From Conexibacter sp. S30A1 (GTDB lineage: Bacteria; Actinomycetota; Thermoleophilia; Solirubrobacterales; Solirubrobacteraceae): 64,000 nt of DNA. Below, piece by piece: positions 52,133 to 61,046 of this stretch. The position numbers and the translations under genes are program-made. The stretch spans positions 1,302,001 through 1,366,000 of the forward strand of contig NZ_CP097127.1 of assembly GCF_023330665.1 (NCBI RefSeq). Reading direction: 5' to 3'. The notes beneath the pieces were generated by a model that worked only from the letters and a program-made list of their open reading frames with translations, ran no database searches and was not told the origin of the DNA. Position 1 is the first letter of the stretch. Each line of letters starts with the position of its first letter.

Positions 52133-53371
52133 ATGACCAACCCGCGTGACCCCGACGACCAACGTGACCCACGGCCCACCTACACCGTGTACCGCGCGCG
52201 TGGGCGCAGCCTGCTCGCGCGGCTGCGTGGCGAAACCGATCCCGAGCTCGGTGCGCGCGCGGCTGAGCGTTCGCGCCGCCAGCCACCCCGCGACCCCCCA
52301 CCCGGCGAGCGCCCCAGCCGTCGGCGTCGGCGCGAGTCGGGGCCTGGGCAGGCCGCTGGGCCCACGCGACCGCGCGGCCTGCGCCGGATCCCGGGCCTGC
52401 GCCCGTCTCGTCGCCCGCGGCTACACCCCATCCGCCTGCTGCGTTACCTCGTCAGCTTCTGTGTGCTGTGGGTGGTGCTCTCAGCCGTGCTGTTCTTGGT
52501 CAGCGCCTCAGGCGACCCGGGCAGCCTGCCGGGAGGCAGGGCGACCAGGGCGGCGCTGACCAGCGCCGGGCCGATGCTTGTCACCCCAAACAACATTCTT
52601 GTCGTCGGGCTGGATGTGCGCCCACGGACCGGTTACAGCTCACGCGAGCCGGGCTCCAACTACAACGAGCGCTACGCCAACACCGACACGCTCATGATCT
52701 GGCGGGTGGGTGGCGGCGTTTCGCGCAAGCTCTCGGTGCCGCGTGACACGCTGGTGAACATCCCCGGCTGTGGCATGCAGAAGATCAACGCCGCCTGGTC
52801 CTGTGGCGGGCCGCAGGAGACGATCCGGATCGTCGAGCACCTGACCGGCGTGCGCATCAACCACATGATCGTGATCGACTTCGGGAACTTCGTGAAGTTC
52901 ATCTCGGACATCGGAGGCGTCACGGTGCGCACGCCGCACATGTGCGCGACGATCTCCGGCGGCACCGCCAACGGCGGCTACACGCTCAACCTGAGCGCCG
53001 GGGTGCACCACCTGACCGCGGATCAGGCGATGACGCTCGCGCGCGTGCGCCACATGCCCTGTGACCCCGCCTACACCGACTTCAACCGCGAGGAGATGCA
53101 GCAGGTGATCATGAACGCGGTCAAGCGCCAGATGTTCTCGCTGCACGCCTTCATCCATCTGCCCTGGGCCGCCTGGGATGCGCCCAAGGCGCTGCAGACC
53201 GACATGGGCCCACTCGACCTGATGCAGTTGTTTGCGGCCGCGGAGATGGGCGGCTCGTCAAAGCCACAGATCCTCGGCGGCTCGTTTGGCACCTACAACG
53301 GCGCCGACGTGGTGATCACCAACCGCGCGGTTGACGCGGCGAAGGTCCGCCAGCTGCTCACCGGCCGCTGA
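52133..53371 (+). CDS. LCP (LytR-CpsA-Psr) cell-wall glycopolymer ligase
   Basis: A membrane enzyme that attaches teichoic-acid-like polymers to peptidoglycan. ATG 52133 gives 412 residues: an Arg/Pro-rich cytoplasmic tail of 100 residues, one membrane helix (LLRYLVSFCVLWVVLSAVLFLV) and an extracytoplasmic LCP domain with NILVVGLDVRPR, the conserved Asp and Arg in NTDTLMIWRV and KLSVPRDTLVNIPG, and the family block MTLARVRH with FNREEMQQVIM. It is complete and divergent from glk. A large surface protein gene converges on it. Confidence 0.88.
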   Translation: MTNPRDPDDQRDPRPTYTVYRARGRSLLARLRGETDPELGARAAERSRRQPPRDPPPGERPSRRRRRESGPGQAAGPTRPRGLRRIPGLRPSRRPRLHPIRLLRYLVSFCVLWVVLSAVLFLVSASGDPGSLPGGRATRAALTSAGPMLVTPNNILVVGLDVRPRTGYSSREPGSNYNERYANTDTLMIWRVGGGVSRKLSVPRDTLVNIPGCGMQKINAAWSCGGPQETIRIVEHLTGVRINHMIVIDFGNFVKFISDIGGVTVRTPHMCATISGGTANGGYTLNLSAGVHHLTADQAMTLARVRHMPCDPAYTDFNREEMQQVIMNAVKRQMFSLHAFIHLPWAAWDAPKALQTDMGPLDLMQLFAAAEMGGSSKPQILGGSFGTYNGADVVITNRAVDAAKVRQLLTGR

Positions 53372-53417
53372 CGGGTGCCGACGGCAGCGCTCGCCGCGCG
53401 CACAGGAAGCCAAGCGC

Positions 53418-56400
53418 TCAGCGCAGGAACGCCCGTGCTGGGCGGCTGCCGCGGCCAAGAGCGTTGACCGCGGTGACGACCACGGCCACCGGTCCCCTGC
53501 CCGGGATCCCACGACCGACGACCAGCAGCGCGCGGCGCGTGAAGAACATGCGGTGGCTGCCGAGCGCGATCACCACGACGCGGTACCCGCGCGTGGCTCC
53601 CCGCACGGGACGCCAGCGCACAAACGCCCTGATGCCACGCCGCCGCAGCGTGAGATGCGTCGGCCGTGCCGGGGCCGGGATCATCTGACCACGGAACCTG
53701 CCGATCTGGAAGACGTGGCTGAGGCGCCCGTACTCGTAGGTCAGCACCTGCACGACACGCTCCCCCGCCAGACCGGGCCGCGGGAGGTAGGTGAACGAGC
53801 CGCGTGAGCGACTGGTGCGCAGCAGCTGACGGCTGCCGCCGGCGCCGATTTCCTGAACGACCAGCGTCTGGTGCGGCAGCGGCCGGGCGCTGAAGAAGAC
53901 ATGCATGCGCCCGTGACGCTCGCGCCGCAACCGTCCCAGGACCCGCGGCGGACGCTCGCCGTGGGCGACCGCGAGCACCTTGATCGGCACCGATCCCCGC
54001 TCAGGGACCACTCGGTAGACGCCCGCTCGCGGCCGCGCGATCTCAACGTAGGTCGTGTCGCGGGCCGGGTCGGGGATCACCAGGTGTCCGCGGGCGAGCG
54101 CGCCCTTGATCCCGTTTGTGTGGATTCGCAGGCCACCAGGGCCGAAGACGTTCACGTAGGGTGCGCCGCCCACGCCACGCACACGCATGACCGCGAACGG
54201 CAAGCCCGGTGGCAACAGCACCCTGCCACGCGCACCGCCGGAGGCGGCGAGCGTGAGGTTGGCCACGTAGTTGCCGACGTTGCAGCCGCCCGTCAGGTAC
54301 AGCTGCAGGTTCTTGCCGATGTCGCTGAGTGAGCTCAGTGACGTGGGCCAGTAGAACCCGAGGCCAACTGAGTTGTTGAGCACGCTGGCGCAGAATGCGC
54401 CGCCGGTACTGGAGATGAGCGTGTGGACGGTCAGGCCGCCGTTGAACACATTGCAGAGCTGGAAGGTGATGTAGCCCTTGCCCAGCAGGTTGAAGCCACC
54501 GGCAGTCGCGTCGCCAGCGATGTTGATCCCGGAGTCGACGCCTATGCTGCCGCCGAAGCTGCCGCAGCTCCAGTCGATCGGCTGGCCGATCTGGGCGGTG
54601 AAGGCGACCAGCGGCGCCTTGGGCAGGTCGTAGACCTCGAGGTTGGCGGACGCCAGGTTGAGGATGCCGAACAGGCTGAGCTGGCCATTGAGCCCGAGCG
54701 TAAACGGGACGTAGACCACCGTGTTGTTGGCTATGCCCGGCAGCCCGGTCAGCGTCTGGTCTTGGTTGAATCCCATATAGAAGCCGGTGTTGAAGCCGAA
54801 CAGCTGCACGCCGTCCTCGGTCGGACCGACTGAGCCTCCGAGCGAGCCCTCGATCGTCACCGGGTTGAAGATCGTGTTGAAGCTGATCGAGGTGATGAAG
54901 ACGGTCTCGCCGAGCGGAACGCCGTTCGGGATCGTGAGCGAGCCGCCGATCCCGTTCAGCTGTCCGTTCTCGATCACCAGCGTCGCCGAGAAGCCCGCGC
55001 CCTGCAGCCCGCTTGAGTTGATGTAGGGGATCTGCAGGTTGACGGTACCGGTCCACTCGTTCGTGCTCGCGCTGTAGCTGAGCTGCGCGCCGGGCAGCGT
55101 CAGCGCGCCGATCGTCGAGTTGCCGAGCTGCGCCGTGACCGAGCTCAGCGAGCCATCCTGGTTGACACTCACGGTCGCCTGGGCGGTGATGCCACTGAAC
55201 ACGATCGGCATGCCCAGCGCGTTGATCGTCACGGTCGCGCCGCCGCTGGCCGCGGCGGCGACGCTGGTGGTGCCGCCGATCGTCAATGAGAACAGCTTTG
55301 CGCCGCTGGTGACCTGCGGCAGGTCAAAGGTCGAGGTGCCGCCGCTGGTGGTGAAGCTGACGTTGCTGAGCGCGGCGCTGCTGGTGTTGTAGAGGGTCGC
55401 GGTGCCGAGGTCGATCGTGTAGCCCGTGGAGATCGACAGCTGGCTGCTCGTGGGGTCGATCGTGACCGTCGCGCCGCTGCCGCCGTCGAAGGTGAGCCCA
55501 TTGATCACGGCGGTGCCGTAGACCGTCCAGGGCCCGCTGCCGCTCACACAGCCGTTGACGTCAAAGCCGGTCGATCCGAGCGACTGGTTGGTGTAGGCGG
55601 TCTGGCCGCTCGAGCAGCCGAACGGCAGCGTCGTGAACGCCGTCGGCAGCCCGTAGACGTAGCTGCCGGTGGTGGTGTCGTGGGCCACCACCTGGTAGTA
55701 GTAGGTGGTGCTGGCCGTGAGCCCCGACAGCGCGAAGCTCACGTTCTGGTTGACGTCCGCGCCGACAGTGCCGCCAGACACGGAGCTCGCGTTGGAATCA
55801 AGCGCGCCCGCGCTGCTGGTCGCGTCAGAGGCCGAGTACAGCCACGAGTACGTGTAGCCGTCGTTGCCAGCGGCCACGTCGGCATTGATCTGGGCGCTGC
55901 TCGCGGTGATCGAGGTGGCGGCCTGGTCGGTGACGTAGCCACCGGTGCGGAAGCTCTCAATCGGTCCGGCGAACGTCACCGGGGGTTGGTTTCCCGATAC
56001 CCCTTCGGTGATCGCGTCGAGGCGATAGTAGATCGTCGTGCCCGACGGCAGGTTGCCCACCGCCGCGCTGACCGCGATCGGCGCAGACGGCGTGCTCGAG
56101 CTCGAGGGGCACTGCGCGAACGGCGGGGTTGCGTTATAGAGGCCCTGCGCCGTGGTCGAGCTGGAGGCGCTGAGCTGCGAGTCTGTCGAGTAGACGAACT
56201 GGTACTCCACGTCGTTGCAGGTATCGCCGTTGAGCTGCAGCGAGCCGTTGAGCACCGCGCCCGCGCCGGTGATCTGGGTCGCAGCGGAGGTTGTGGTGCC
56301 GATGCTCTGGGTGGTGAACTCCGGGCAGCCGACCAGCGAGTAGGGGTAGTGGTTCGTGTAGCACGGGTCGATGGCGCTCCAGTAGGCGCCGGTCGCGCTG

Positions 56401-56786
56401 TTCCGGGCGCAAAACGTCGCGCCGCCCGAGGTCGTGGTGGCCGCACACACGACCGCCGCGTAGTTCAACGACTCACCCGGTCCGAAGAAGAAGTCATTGA
56501 CGGTCACCGAGTAGCTGCTGCCGCAGGGCTGAGCTGGATACTGGTTCAGCAGGTATGGGATATCGCCAGTTGAGAGCTCGCCGACCACGAACGAGCAGTA
56601 GTAGCCGCTGTCCCCCGTCGAGGTGCCGTTGAGCGTCGCCTGCACGGCGGTGACGCCGGTGGCCGCCTGCGTCGTCGGCGACGGCGGCGTTTGGGCAAGC
56701 GCCGCAGGAGCCATGAACGCAAGCCAAGCCAGAGCAGCAATCAGCAGCGACAACGGCAACCGCCACCTGCGCACAGCACTCCCTAC
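53418..56786 (-). CDS. Large secreted surface protein
   Basis: About 1122 residues from GTG 56786 (an upstream frame is open to 56843). A signal peptide ends near MAPAALAQTPPSP. After that come fibronectin-like or Ig-like modules with repeated Tyr-rich strands (SLTASTTYYYQVVAHDT and TTIYYRLDAIT), then a Ser/Thr/Ala-rich beta-repeat region (residues 400-650), further beta repeats (residues 650-850) and an Arg/Gly-rich C-terminus that ends in an Ig-like domain (GYRVVVIALGSHRMFF). No sortase motif or anchor is seen. The function is unknown, possibly adhesion or wall assembly, in view of the LCP neighbour. The start is not certain. Confidence 0.65.
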   Translation of the reverse strand, partial: VGSAVRRWRLPLSLLIAALAWLAFMAPAALAQTPPSPTTQAATGVTAVQATLNGTSTGDSGYYCSFVVGELSTGDIPYLLNQYPAQPCGSSYSVTVNDFFFGPGESLNYAAVVCAATTTSGGATFCARNSATGAYWSAIDPCYTNHYPYSLVGCPEFTTQSIGTTTSAATQITGAGAVLNGSLQLNGDTCNDVEYQFVYSTDSQLSASSSTTAQGLYNATPPFAQCPSSSSTPSAPIAVSAAVGNLPSGTTIYYRLDAITEGVSGNQPPVTFAGPIESFRTGGYVTDQAATSITASSAQINADVAAGNDGYTYSWLYSASDATSSAGALDSNASSVSGGTVGADVNQNVSFALSGLTASTTYYYQVVAHDTTTGSYVYGLPTAFTTLPFGCSSGQTAYTNQSLGSTGFDVNGCVSGSGPWTVYGTAVINGLTFDGGSGATVTIDPTSSQLSISTGYTIDLGTATLYNTSSAALSNVSFTTSGGTSTFDLPQVTSGAKLFSLTIGGTTSVAAAASGGATVTINALGMPIVFSGITAQATVSVNQDGSLSSVTAQLGNSTIGALTLPGAQLSYSASTNEWTGTVNLQIPYINSSGLQGAGFSATLVIENGQLNGIGGSLTIPNGVPLGETVFITSISFNTIFNPVTIEGSLGGSVGPTEDGVQLFGFNTGFYMGFNQDQTLTGLPGIANNTVVYVPFTLGLNGQLSLFGILNLASANLEVYDLPKAPLVAFTAQIGQPIDWSCGSFGGSIGVDSGINIAGDATAGGFNLLGKGYITFQLCNVFNGGLTVHTLISSTGGAFCASVLNNSVGLGFYWPTSLSSLSDIGKNLQLYLTGGCNVGNYVANLTLAASGGARGRVLLPPGLPFAVMRVRGVGGAPYVNVFGPGGLRIHTNGIKGALARGHLVIPDPARDTTYVEIARPRAGVYRVVPERGSVPIKVLAVAHGERPPRVLGRLRRERHGRMHVFFSARPLPHQTLVVQEIGAGGSRQLLRTSRSRGSFTYLPRPGLAGERVVQVLTYEYGRLSHVFQIGRFRGQMIPAPARPTHLTLRRRGIRAFVRWRPVRGATRGYRVVVIALGSHRMFFTRRALLVVGRGIPGRGPVAVVVTAVNALGRGSRPARAFLR

Positions 56787-56888
56787 CCGAACCTCCGCCA
56801 CAACCCGCCTTATACCACACACGGCGGCGATGTTCAAACGCACAACCGGTCATACGGCAGGGCGCGGGCGCTCACGTCGCGTTAAGAC

Positions 56889-56913
56889 GCGCCCGCGGCG
56901 CCGCCGCGGGCGC
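56889..56913 (-). terminator. Terminator downstream of fmdB
   Basis: An 11-bp perfect stem (56889-56899 with 56903-56913) with a 3-nt loop lies immediately past the fmdB stop; in the minus direction it is followed by a short TCTTAA run. It separates fmdB from the surface-protein gene. Confidence 0.55.
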
Positions 56914-56915
56914 GC

Positions 56916-57239
56916 TCAGGCTGCCGCGGCCTTGCCGTCTGAGGAGGATGCCTTGGCGGAGTCGGTCTTTGCGGCGGAGTCGGTCTTGGCGCCATCGGTC
57001 TTGGCGCCGTCGGTGCTCGCCGCCGACCCCTCGCCGCTCTCCTTGCCATCGCGTGGGCGACGGCGGGTGCCGTAGTCGGTGTTGTGAAAGCCCGAGCCCT
57101 TGAAGTGCACCGCCACCGGGTGGAGCACCTTCTTGACCGGCGCACCGCAGATCTGGCAGGTGCGCAGCGGCTCGTCGCTGAAGCTCTGCATCACGTCAAA
57201 GACGTGGCCCTTATCGCACTTGTATTCGTAGATCGGCAT
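56916..57239 (-). CDS. FmdB-family zinc-ribbon protein
   Basis: 107 residues. The N-terminus MPIYEYKCDKGHVFDVMQSF and CQICGAPVKKVLHPVAVHFKGSGFHNTDY carry the FmdB/CxxC-CxxC ribbon; the last 50 residues are low-complexity Ala/Ser/Lys/Asp repeats. The role of FmdB proteins is not settled. A TATAGT box lies 10 nt before ATG, so the message is nearly leaderless. A CIRCE-like palindrome (57276-57302) sits immediately upstream of it, pointing to heat-shock control. A terminator follows. Confidence 0.85.
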   Translation of the reverse strand: MPIYEYKCDKGHVFDVMQSFSDEPLRTCQICGAPVKKVLHPVAVHFKGSGFHNTDYGTRRRPRDGKESGEGSAASTDGAKTDGAKTDSAAKTDSAKASSSDGKAAAA

Positions 57240-57275
57240 CGCTCTCAAACTATAGCTTCGTGGTCGGACATCATT

Positions 57276-57302
57276 TTGGCACTCTAGGGCTGCGAGTGCC
57301 AA
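57276..57302. promoter_or_regulatory. CIRCE-like element (HrcA operator)
   Basis: TTGGCACTC-N9-GAGTGCCAA, 9-bp perfect arms with a 9-nt spacer. The consensus CIRCE is TTAGCACTC-N9-GAGTGCTAA, so each arm differs from it by one compensated base. It overlaps the expected -35 region of fmdB (its -10 TATAGT is at 57250-57255) and lies 59 nt upstream of the glyS -10 box. HrcA repression of fmdB is the likely meaning. Confidence 0.75.
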
Positions 57303-57374
57303 CGCTCGACGGATGGGCAACTCGTCGCGGTCAGAAGGCGGACAACCGGCACCCCACCGCTAGGATCCGGCGCA

Positions 57375-58730
57375 ATGACAGACGAAGCGGTGACGATGGA
57401 GAAGGTCGTCGCGCTGTGCAAGCGGCGCGGCTTCATCTTCCCCTCCAGCGAGATCTACGGCGGGATCGGCTCGAGCTACGACTACGGGCATTACGGCGTG
57501 CTGCTCAAGAACAACGTGAAGGACCGCTGGTGGCACGCGCTGCTGCGCGAACGCGACGACGTGGTCGCGCTCGACTCGGCCATCATCCAGCACCCCCGGA
57601 CCTGGGAGGCCAGCGGCCACATCGCCGGCTTCACAGACCCGCTGGTTGACTGCCGCACCTGCAAACTGCGCTTCCGTGCCGACAAGCTCGAGGACGCGCG
57701 CTGCGGCCGCAAGCCGTCGCTGCATCCGGGACAGGGTCCCGACTGCGACCTCACCGAGGCGCGCAACTTCAACCTGATGTTCAAGACCACGGTCGGCCCC
57801 GTCCAGGATGAGGGGGCGACGGTTTATCTGCGGCCGGAGACGGCCCAGGGGATCTTCCTGAACTTCCGTCACTACCTGCAGTTCGCCCGCAAGAAGCCGC
57901 CGTTTGGGATCGCCCAAGTCGGCAAGAGCTTTCGCAACGAGATCACACCCGGCAACTTCGTCTTTCGCATGCGCGAGTTCGAGCAGATGGAGATGGAGTT
58001 CTTCGTGCCACCGGACCAGGCGGATAGGTGGTACGAGTACTGGAAACAGGCCCGCTACGACTGGTACGTCAAGCTCGGCATCCGCCCCGACCATCTGCGG
58101 CTGCGCGCCCACGACGCCTCAGAGCTCTCGCACTACTCAAGCGCCACCAGTGACGTCGAGTACCTGTACCCGATCGGCTGGCAGGAGCTTGAGGGGATCG
58201 CCAACCGCGGCAACTTTGATCTCACCCAGCACGCCGAGTACTCACACCAGAACCTGGAGTACGTCGATACCGCCACGGGTGAGCGCTATTTCCCCTACGT
58301 GATCGAGCCGGCCGCCGGGGCTGACCGTGCGACGCTCGCGTTCCTCTGCGACGCCTACGACGAGGACGAGATCGACGGCGACACCCGGACGGTGCTGCGC
58401 CTGCACCCGCTGCTGGCGCCTGTGAAGGCAGCCGTGTTGCCGTTGGTCAAGAAGGACGGACAGCCGGAGCTTGCGCGCGAGGTGGTGGACCTGCTGCGCG
58501 AGCGCATGCAGGTCGAGTACGACGAGGGCGGCGCGATCGGCCGCCGCTACCGCCGGCAGGACGAGATCGGCACGCCCTGGTCGGTGACGATCGACCACCA
58601 GTCGCTCGATGACCGGACCGTCACCATCCGCGACCGGGACAGTCTCGCCCAGGAGCGGATCGCGATCGATGCTCTGGCCAGCGAGCTGGACCGGCGGCTG
58701 CGCGCTCCCTGGCGCTCGCCCAAGCCCTAG
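57375..58730 (+). CDS. glyS: Glycyl-tRNA synthetase (dimeric type)
   Basis: Charges tRNA-Gly. The 451 residues match the alpha-2 class II enzyme of actinobacteria. Early FIFPSSEIYGGIGSSYDYGHYGVLLKNNVK is followed by a zinc-like insert (CRTCKLRFRADKLEDARC), motif 2 GKSFRNEITPGNFVFRMREFEQMEMEFF and the C-terminal anticodon domain. TAGGAT lies 8 nt before ATG (57361-57366), with a weak CGGACA -35 16 nt further on, suggesting leaderless expression. It is divergent from fmdB. Confidence 0.95.
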   Translation: MTDEAVTMEKVVALCKRRGFIFPSSEIYGGIGSSYDYGHYGVLLKNNVKDRWWHALLRERDDVVALDSAIIQHPRTWEASGHIAGFTDPLVDCRTCKLRFRADKLEDARCGRKPSLHPGQGPDCDLTEARNFNLMFKTTVGPVQDEGATVYLRPETAQGIFLNFRHYLQFARKKPPFGIAQVGKSFRNEITPGNFVFRMREFEQMEMEFFVPPDQADRWYEYWKQARYDWYVKLGIRPDHLRLRAHDASELSHYSSATSDVEYLYPIGWQELEGIANRGNFDLTQHAEYSHQNLEYVDTATGERYFPYVIEPAAGADRATLAFLCDAYDEDEIDGDTRTVLRLHPLLAPVKAAVLPLVKKDGQPELAREVVDLLRERMQVEYDEGGAIGRRYRRQDEIGTPWSVTIDHQSLDDRTVTIRDRDSLAQERIAIDALASELDRRLRAPWRSPKP

Positions 58731-58739
58731 CGACGGCAC

Positions 58740-58771
58740 CCGGCCGGCGTGACCTGACCCACGCCGGCCGG
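58740..58771 (+). terminator. Bidirectional terminator after glyS
   Basis: A 12-bp perfect stem (58740-58751 with 58760-58771) and an 8-nt loop lie between the convergent ends of glyS (58730) and the lipoprotein-like gene (58783). No T-tract is seen on either side, so it relies on the GC stem. Confidence 0.5.
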
Positions 58772-58782
58772 CCGTCAGACAC

Positions 58783-59349
58783 CTACCAGCCGCCGCTCTT
58801 GCTGGTTGAGCTTGTCTTGCCCGCGGTCTTGGGCATCGGCTTGCCGCTGGCGGCAAACAGCTCCCAGGTACCGCCGAAGTTGACGATTCCCTCGCCCGAG
58901 GCTGTCCCGACGCTGTCTGCGGCGAAGGTGTAGAGCGGGTGGCCGTTCAACGTCACCTGGCTGATCTTGCCGTGATGCCAGACCCCCAGCCTGCCCTTCA
59001 CGCCCTTGCCCGCCGTGAGCCTCTTGGCCTTGGTGGTCAGCGCCGGCCAGGCGGAGTGGCAGGTCGTGCTCGTGCACTTGGGGTGCGACGGGGTATCGCC
59101 GGTGAGCATGTAAACGGCCTTACCGGCCGCATCGACGAGCACCCAGCGCACCGTGGTGCCGGAGCCGGCAACCACGTGCACCTTCGCCAGCTTGACGGTC
59201 AGTGCGGGGCCGCTCGCCTTGCGCCCAGCCTTCCTGCGCGGCGCGTGATGCGCGGTCGCTGCTCCGGCACTCGGCACCGCCACCGCGGCCACGCCACCGC
59301 CGATCGCCGCAGCGGCGACAGCGGCCAGCGCGATCCTTGACTTCAACAC
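58783..59349 (-). CDS. Secreted protein with two Lipoprotein_15-type repeats
   Basis: 188 residues from GTG 59349, with a GAGGAGG ribosome site. A signal peptide (ALAAVAAAAIGGGVAAVAV...) has no lipobox Cys. Two repeat units follow, VLVDAAGKAVYMLTGD...KCTSTTCHSAWPAL and VTLNGHPLYTFAAD...NFGGTWELFAASG, matching the COG4315/Lipoprotein_15 pattern: a YxLxxD strand and, in the first, CxxxC-x3-WP. The family is found near cytochromes and may bind haem or copper, but the function is unknown. The C-terminus is Lys/Ser-rich. Confidence 0.75.
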   Translation of the reverse strand: MLKSRIALAAVAAAAIGGGVAAVAVPSAGAATAHHAPRRKAGRKASGPALTVKLAKVHVVAGSGTTVRWVLVDAAGKAVYMLTGDTPSHPKCTSTTCHSAWPALTTKAKRLTAGKGVKGRLGVWHHGKISQVTLNGHPLYTFAADSVGTASGEGIVNFGGTWELFAASGKPMPKTAGKTSSTSKSGGW

Positions 59350-59452
59350 TGTCGTTCCTCCTCGGTTATTTGCCGGTCGCTACCAAGGACGCCCGCGCAC
59401 GGCCTTTCCTTCCCGCGCCCCGCGCACGGCCAGAAGCTTATGCTGGCGCGAC

Positions 59453-59947
59453 ATGCCAGACGAGCACCAACTGGACCCTGCTTCGCTCGGCGATCACATC
59501 GACCGCCTCTACCGAGCCGCCTGGAGCATGTGCGGCTCACGCGAGGAGGCCGAGGACCTCGTCCAGGAGACGTTCGCCAGAGTGCTCGTCAAGCCGCGCC
59601 TGGTGCGCAACTCCGATGACCTCGGCTACCTCTTGCGCGTCCTGCGCAACACGTTTGTGAGCGGCCGTCGCGCAGCGGCGCGCCGGCCGCTGACAACGCC
59701 GCTGCCAGATGACCTGAGCGCCATCGAGGACCGCTCCGCGCCTTCACCGGAGGCGAGCATCGAGGCGGGCGAGCTGTACGCGGCGATCGCCGCGCTGCCC
59801 GATCCCTTCCGCGACGCGCTCGTCGCCGTCGATGTGATGGGCCTCAGCTATCGCGAGGCCTCGCGCGCACTGCGCGTGCGCGAGGCCACGCTCACCACCC
59901 GCGTGCACCGGGCCCGAGGCCGCGTTGCGGACGCGCTCGGACTCTAG
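59453..59947 (+). CDS. ECF sigma factor
   Basis: A 164-residue sigma factor with only regions 2 and 4: RLYRAAWSMCGSREEAEDLVQETFARVL, GYLLRVLRNTFVSGRR, ALPDPFRDALVAVDVMGLSYREASRALR and REATLTTRVHRARGRV. It would redirect RNA polymerase to stress promoters. TATGCT lies 8 nt before ATG. It is divergent from the secreted-repeat gene and ends tail to tail over the next gene, which has the features of its membrane regulator. Confidence 0.88.
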   Translation: MPDEHQLDPASLGDHIDRLYRAAWSMCGSREEAEDLVQETFARVLVKPRLVRNSDDLGYLLRVLRNTFVSGRRAAARRPLTTPLPDDLSAIEDRSAPSPEASIEAGELYAAIAALPDPFRDALVAVDVMGLSYREASRALRVREATLTTRVHRARGRVADALGL

Positions 59948-60621
59948 GCCTCTGCGCCGCTTGAGCGTCCGCGCGAGGCAAGCCGCCAGAGCTGGCGCGG
60001 ACTCACATCAGCAGCCGACAGCAGGCACGTGTGACCGTGCTCGTTCCAAACGACGGTCGCCCGACCGTGCTGCCAGAGCGTGATGTGGCCTGTGCCACCC
60101 GCGGCAACCGCCGCCGGCAGCTCGGGCGCTGAGACGATCGAGTAGGCGATGCGGCGGCCGCGGGCGCTGTAGTAAACGGTGGTCGCGGTGCGGTCACCGA
60201 GCCTGTCACGGCGTTCACCGACGCTGCGCCAGCCACCGTAGGGCCGCCAGTTGGGAAAGCTGAGGCCGCCCACGCGGGCGTTGAGCCAGTAGGGTGAGCC
60301 GGGCACAGGGCTCGGCCCTGGCGCGTCTGGGGCGCGTTGCGCGAGCGTGGCCGCCTGCGCCAGCGATGGTGCTCCCGGGCCGCTCGCCGCGACCACGGCA
60401 ACCGCGGCCAGCGCCGCGACGAGCGCCGTGCCGACACTGAGCCCCCCCAGCCGCGGCCGGCGCCGGCCGCGCACCGAGCTGCGTCCGGCGTCGAGTTGCG
60501 CGACGCGCTCGCGCAGACGCTGAGGAGCCCGCTCCTGGGCAGCGGCGGCGTGCAGGAGATCGCGAACCCGCGCCGCGCGCGCCAGCGTCGAGCTGTCAGG
60601 GGAGTGGTTGTCTTCGGGCAT
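59944..60621 (-). CDS. Putative membrane anti-sigma factor
   Basis: 225 residues. The first 60 are cytoplasmic and helical (ARVRDLLHAAAAQERAPQRLRERVAQLDAG), followed by one membrane helix (GLSVGTALVAALAAVAVVAA) and an extracytoplasmic domain with WLNARVGGLSFPNWRPYGGW, VYYSARGRRIAYSIVSAP and HTCLLSAADVSPRQLWRLAS. This layout matches RskA-type anti-sigma factors in form, with no Cys/His zinc motif. Its end overlaps the stop of the sigma gene by 4 nt on the opposite strand. The assignment rests on neighbourhood and topology. Confidence 0.6.
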   Translation of the reverse strand: MPEDNHSPDSSTLARAARVRDLLHAAAAQERAPQRLRERVAQLDAGRSSVRGRRRPRLGGLSVGTALVAALAAVAVVAASGPGAPSLAQAATLAQRAPDAPGPSPVPGSPYWLNARVGGLSFPNWRPYGGWRSVGERRDRLGDRTATTVYYSARGRRIAYSIVSAPELPAAVAAGGTGHITLWQHGRATVVWNEHGHTCLLSAADVSPRQLWRLASRGRSSGAEA

Positions 60622-60739
60622 GTTCTGCTGATGTCCCGCCGGCGGTGCTGAGGCCGAGCTCGCTTACGCCCCAGGCGCAGGCTTCAGTTCTCAACAGAAC
60701 AGGACGCCCACTGGCTGCAGATCCTTCCCAGCGGCGTGC

Positions 60740-60985
60740 TCAAGCACCGGCGCCGTTGCCATCGGTCCCCGACGGGGGCGTGTACTTGAACTCTTCCTCG
60801 GATCCGAAAAGCGCGTCGAGCACCTTGCTGCGCGCGCTCTCAGACGCTGCAAGTGTGGCCGCAGCGCCGAGGATCACGAGCGAGAAAAGCCTTGAGACTC
60901 GTCGCTTCTTGCGCTTTGGCTCCCGATCCGCCTTGCCTGTCGGCTTGGGCTCTGCCTTGGCTGAGCGTGACCGTCGTCTGAGCAT
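60740..60985 (-). CDS. Small membrane protein with basic head and acidic tail
   Basis: 81 residues from ATG 60985, which has a good GGGGAG site. A strongly basic head (RRRSRSAKAEP...KRKKRRVSRLF) precedes a membrane helix (SLVILGAAATLAASES) and a short acidic tail (FGSEEEFKYTPP). The family is not recognised. The Lys/Arg head could contact phospholipid or nucleic acid. Confidence 0.55.
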   Translation of the reverse strand: MLRRRSRSAKAEPKPTGKADREPKRKKRRVSRLFSLVILGAAATLAASESARSKVLDALFGSEEEFKYTPPSGTDGNGAGA

Positions 60986-61046
60986 TGGTTCTCCCCTCGG
61001 TAGTGGTCTCGGGCTCGGACTTCCGAGCATAGACGCCAGACAGCGC

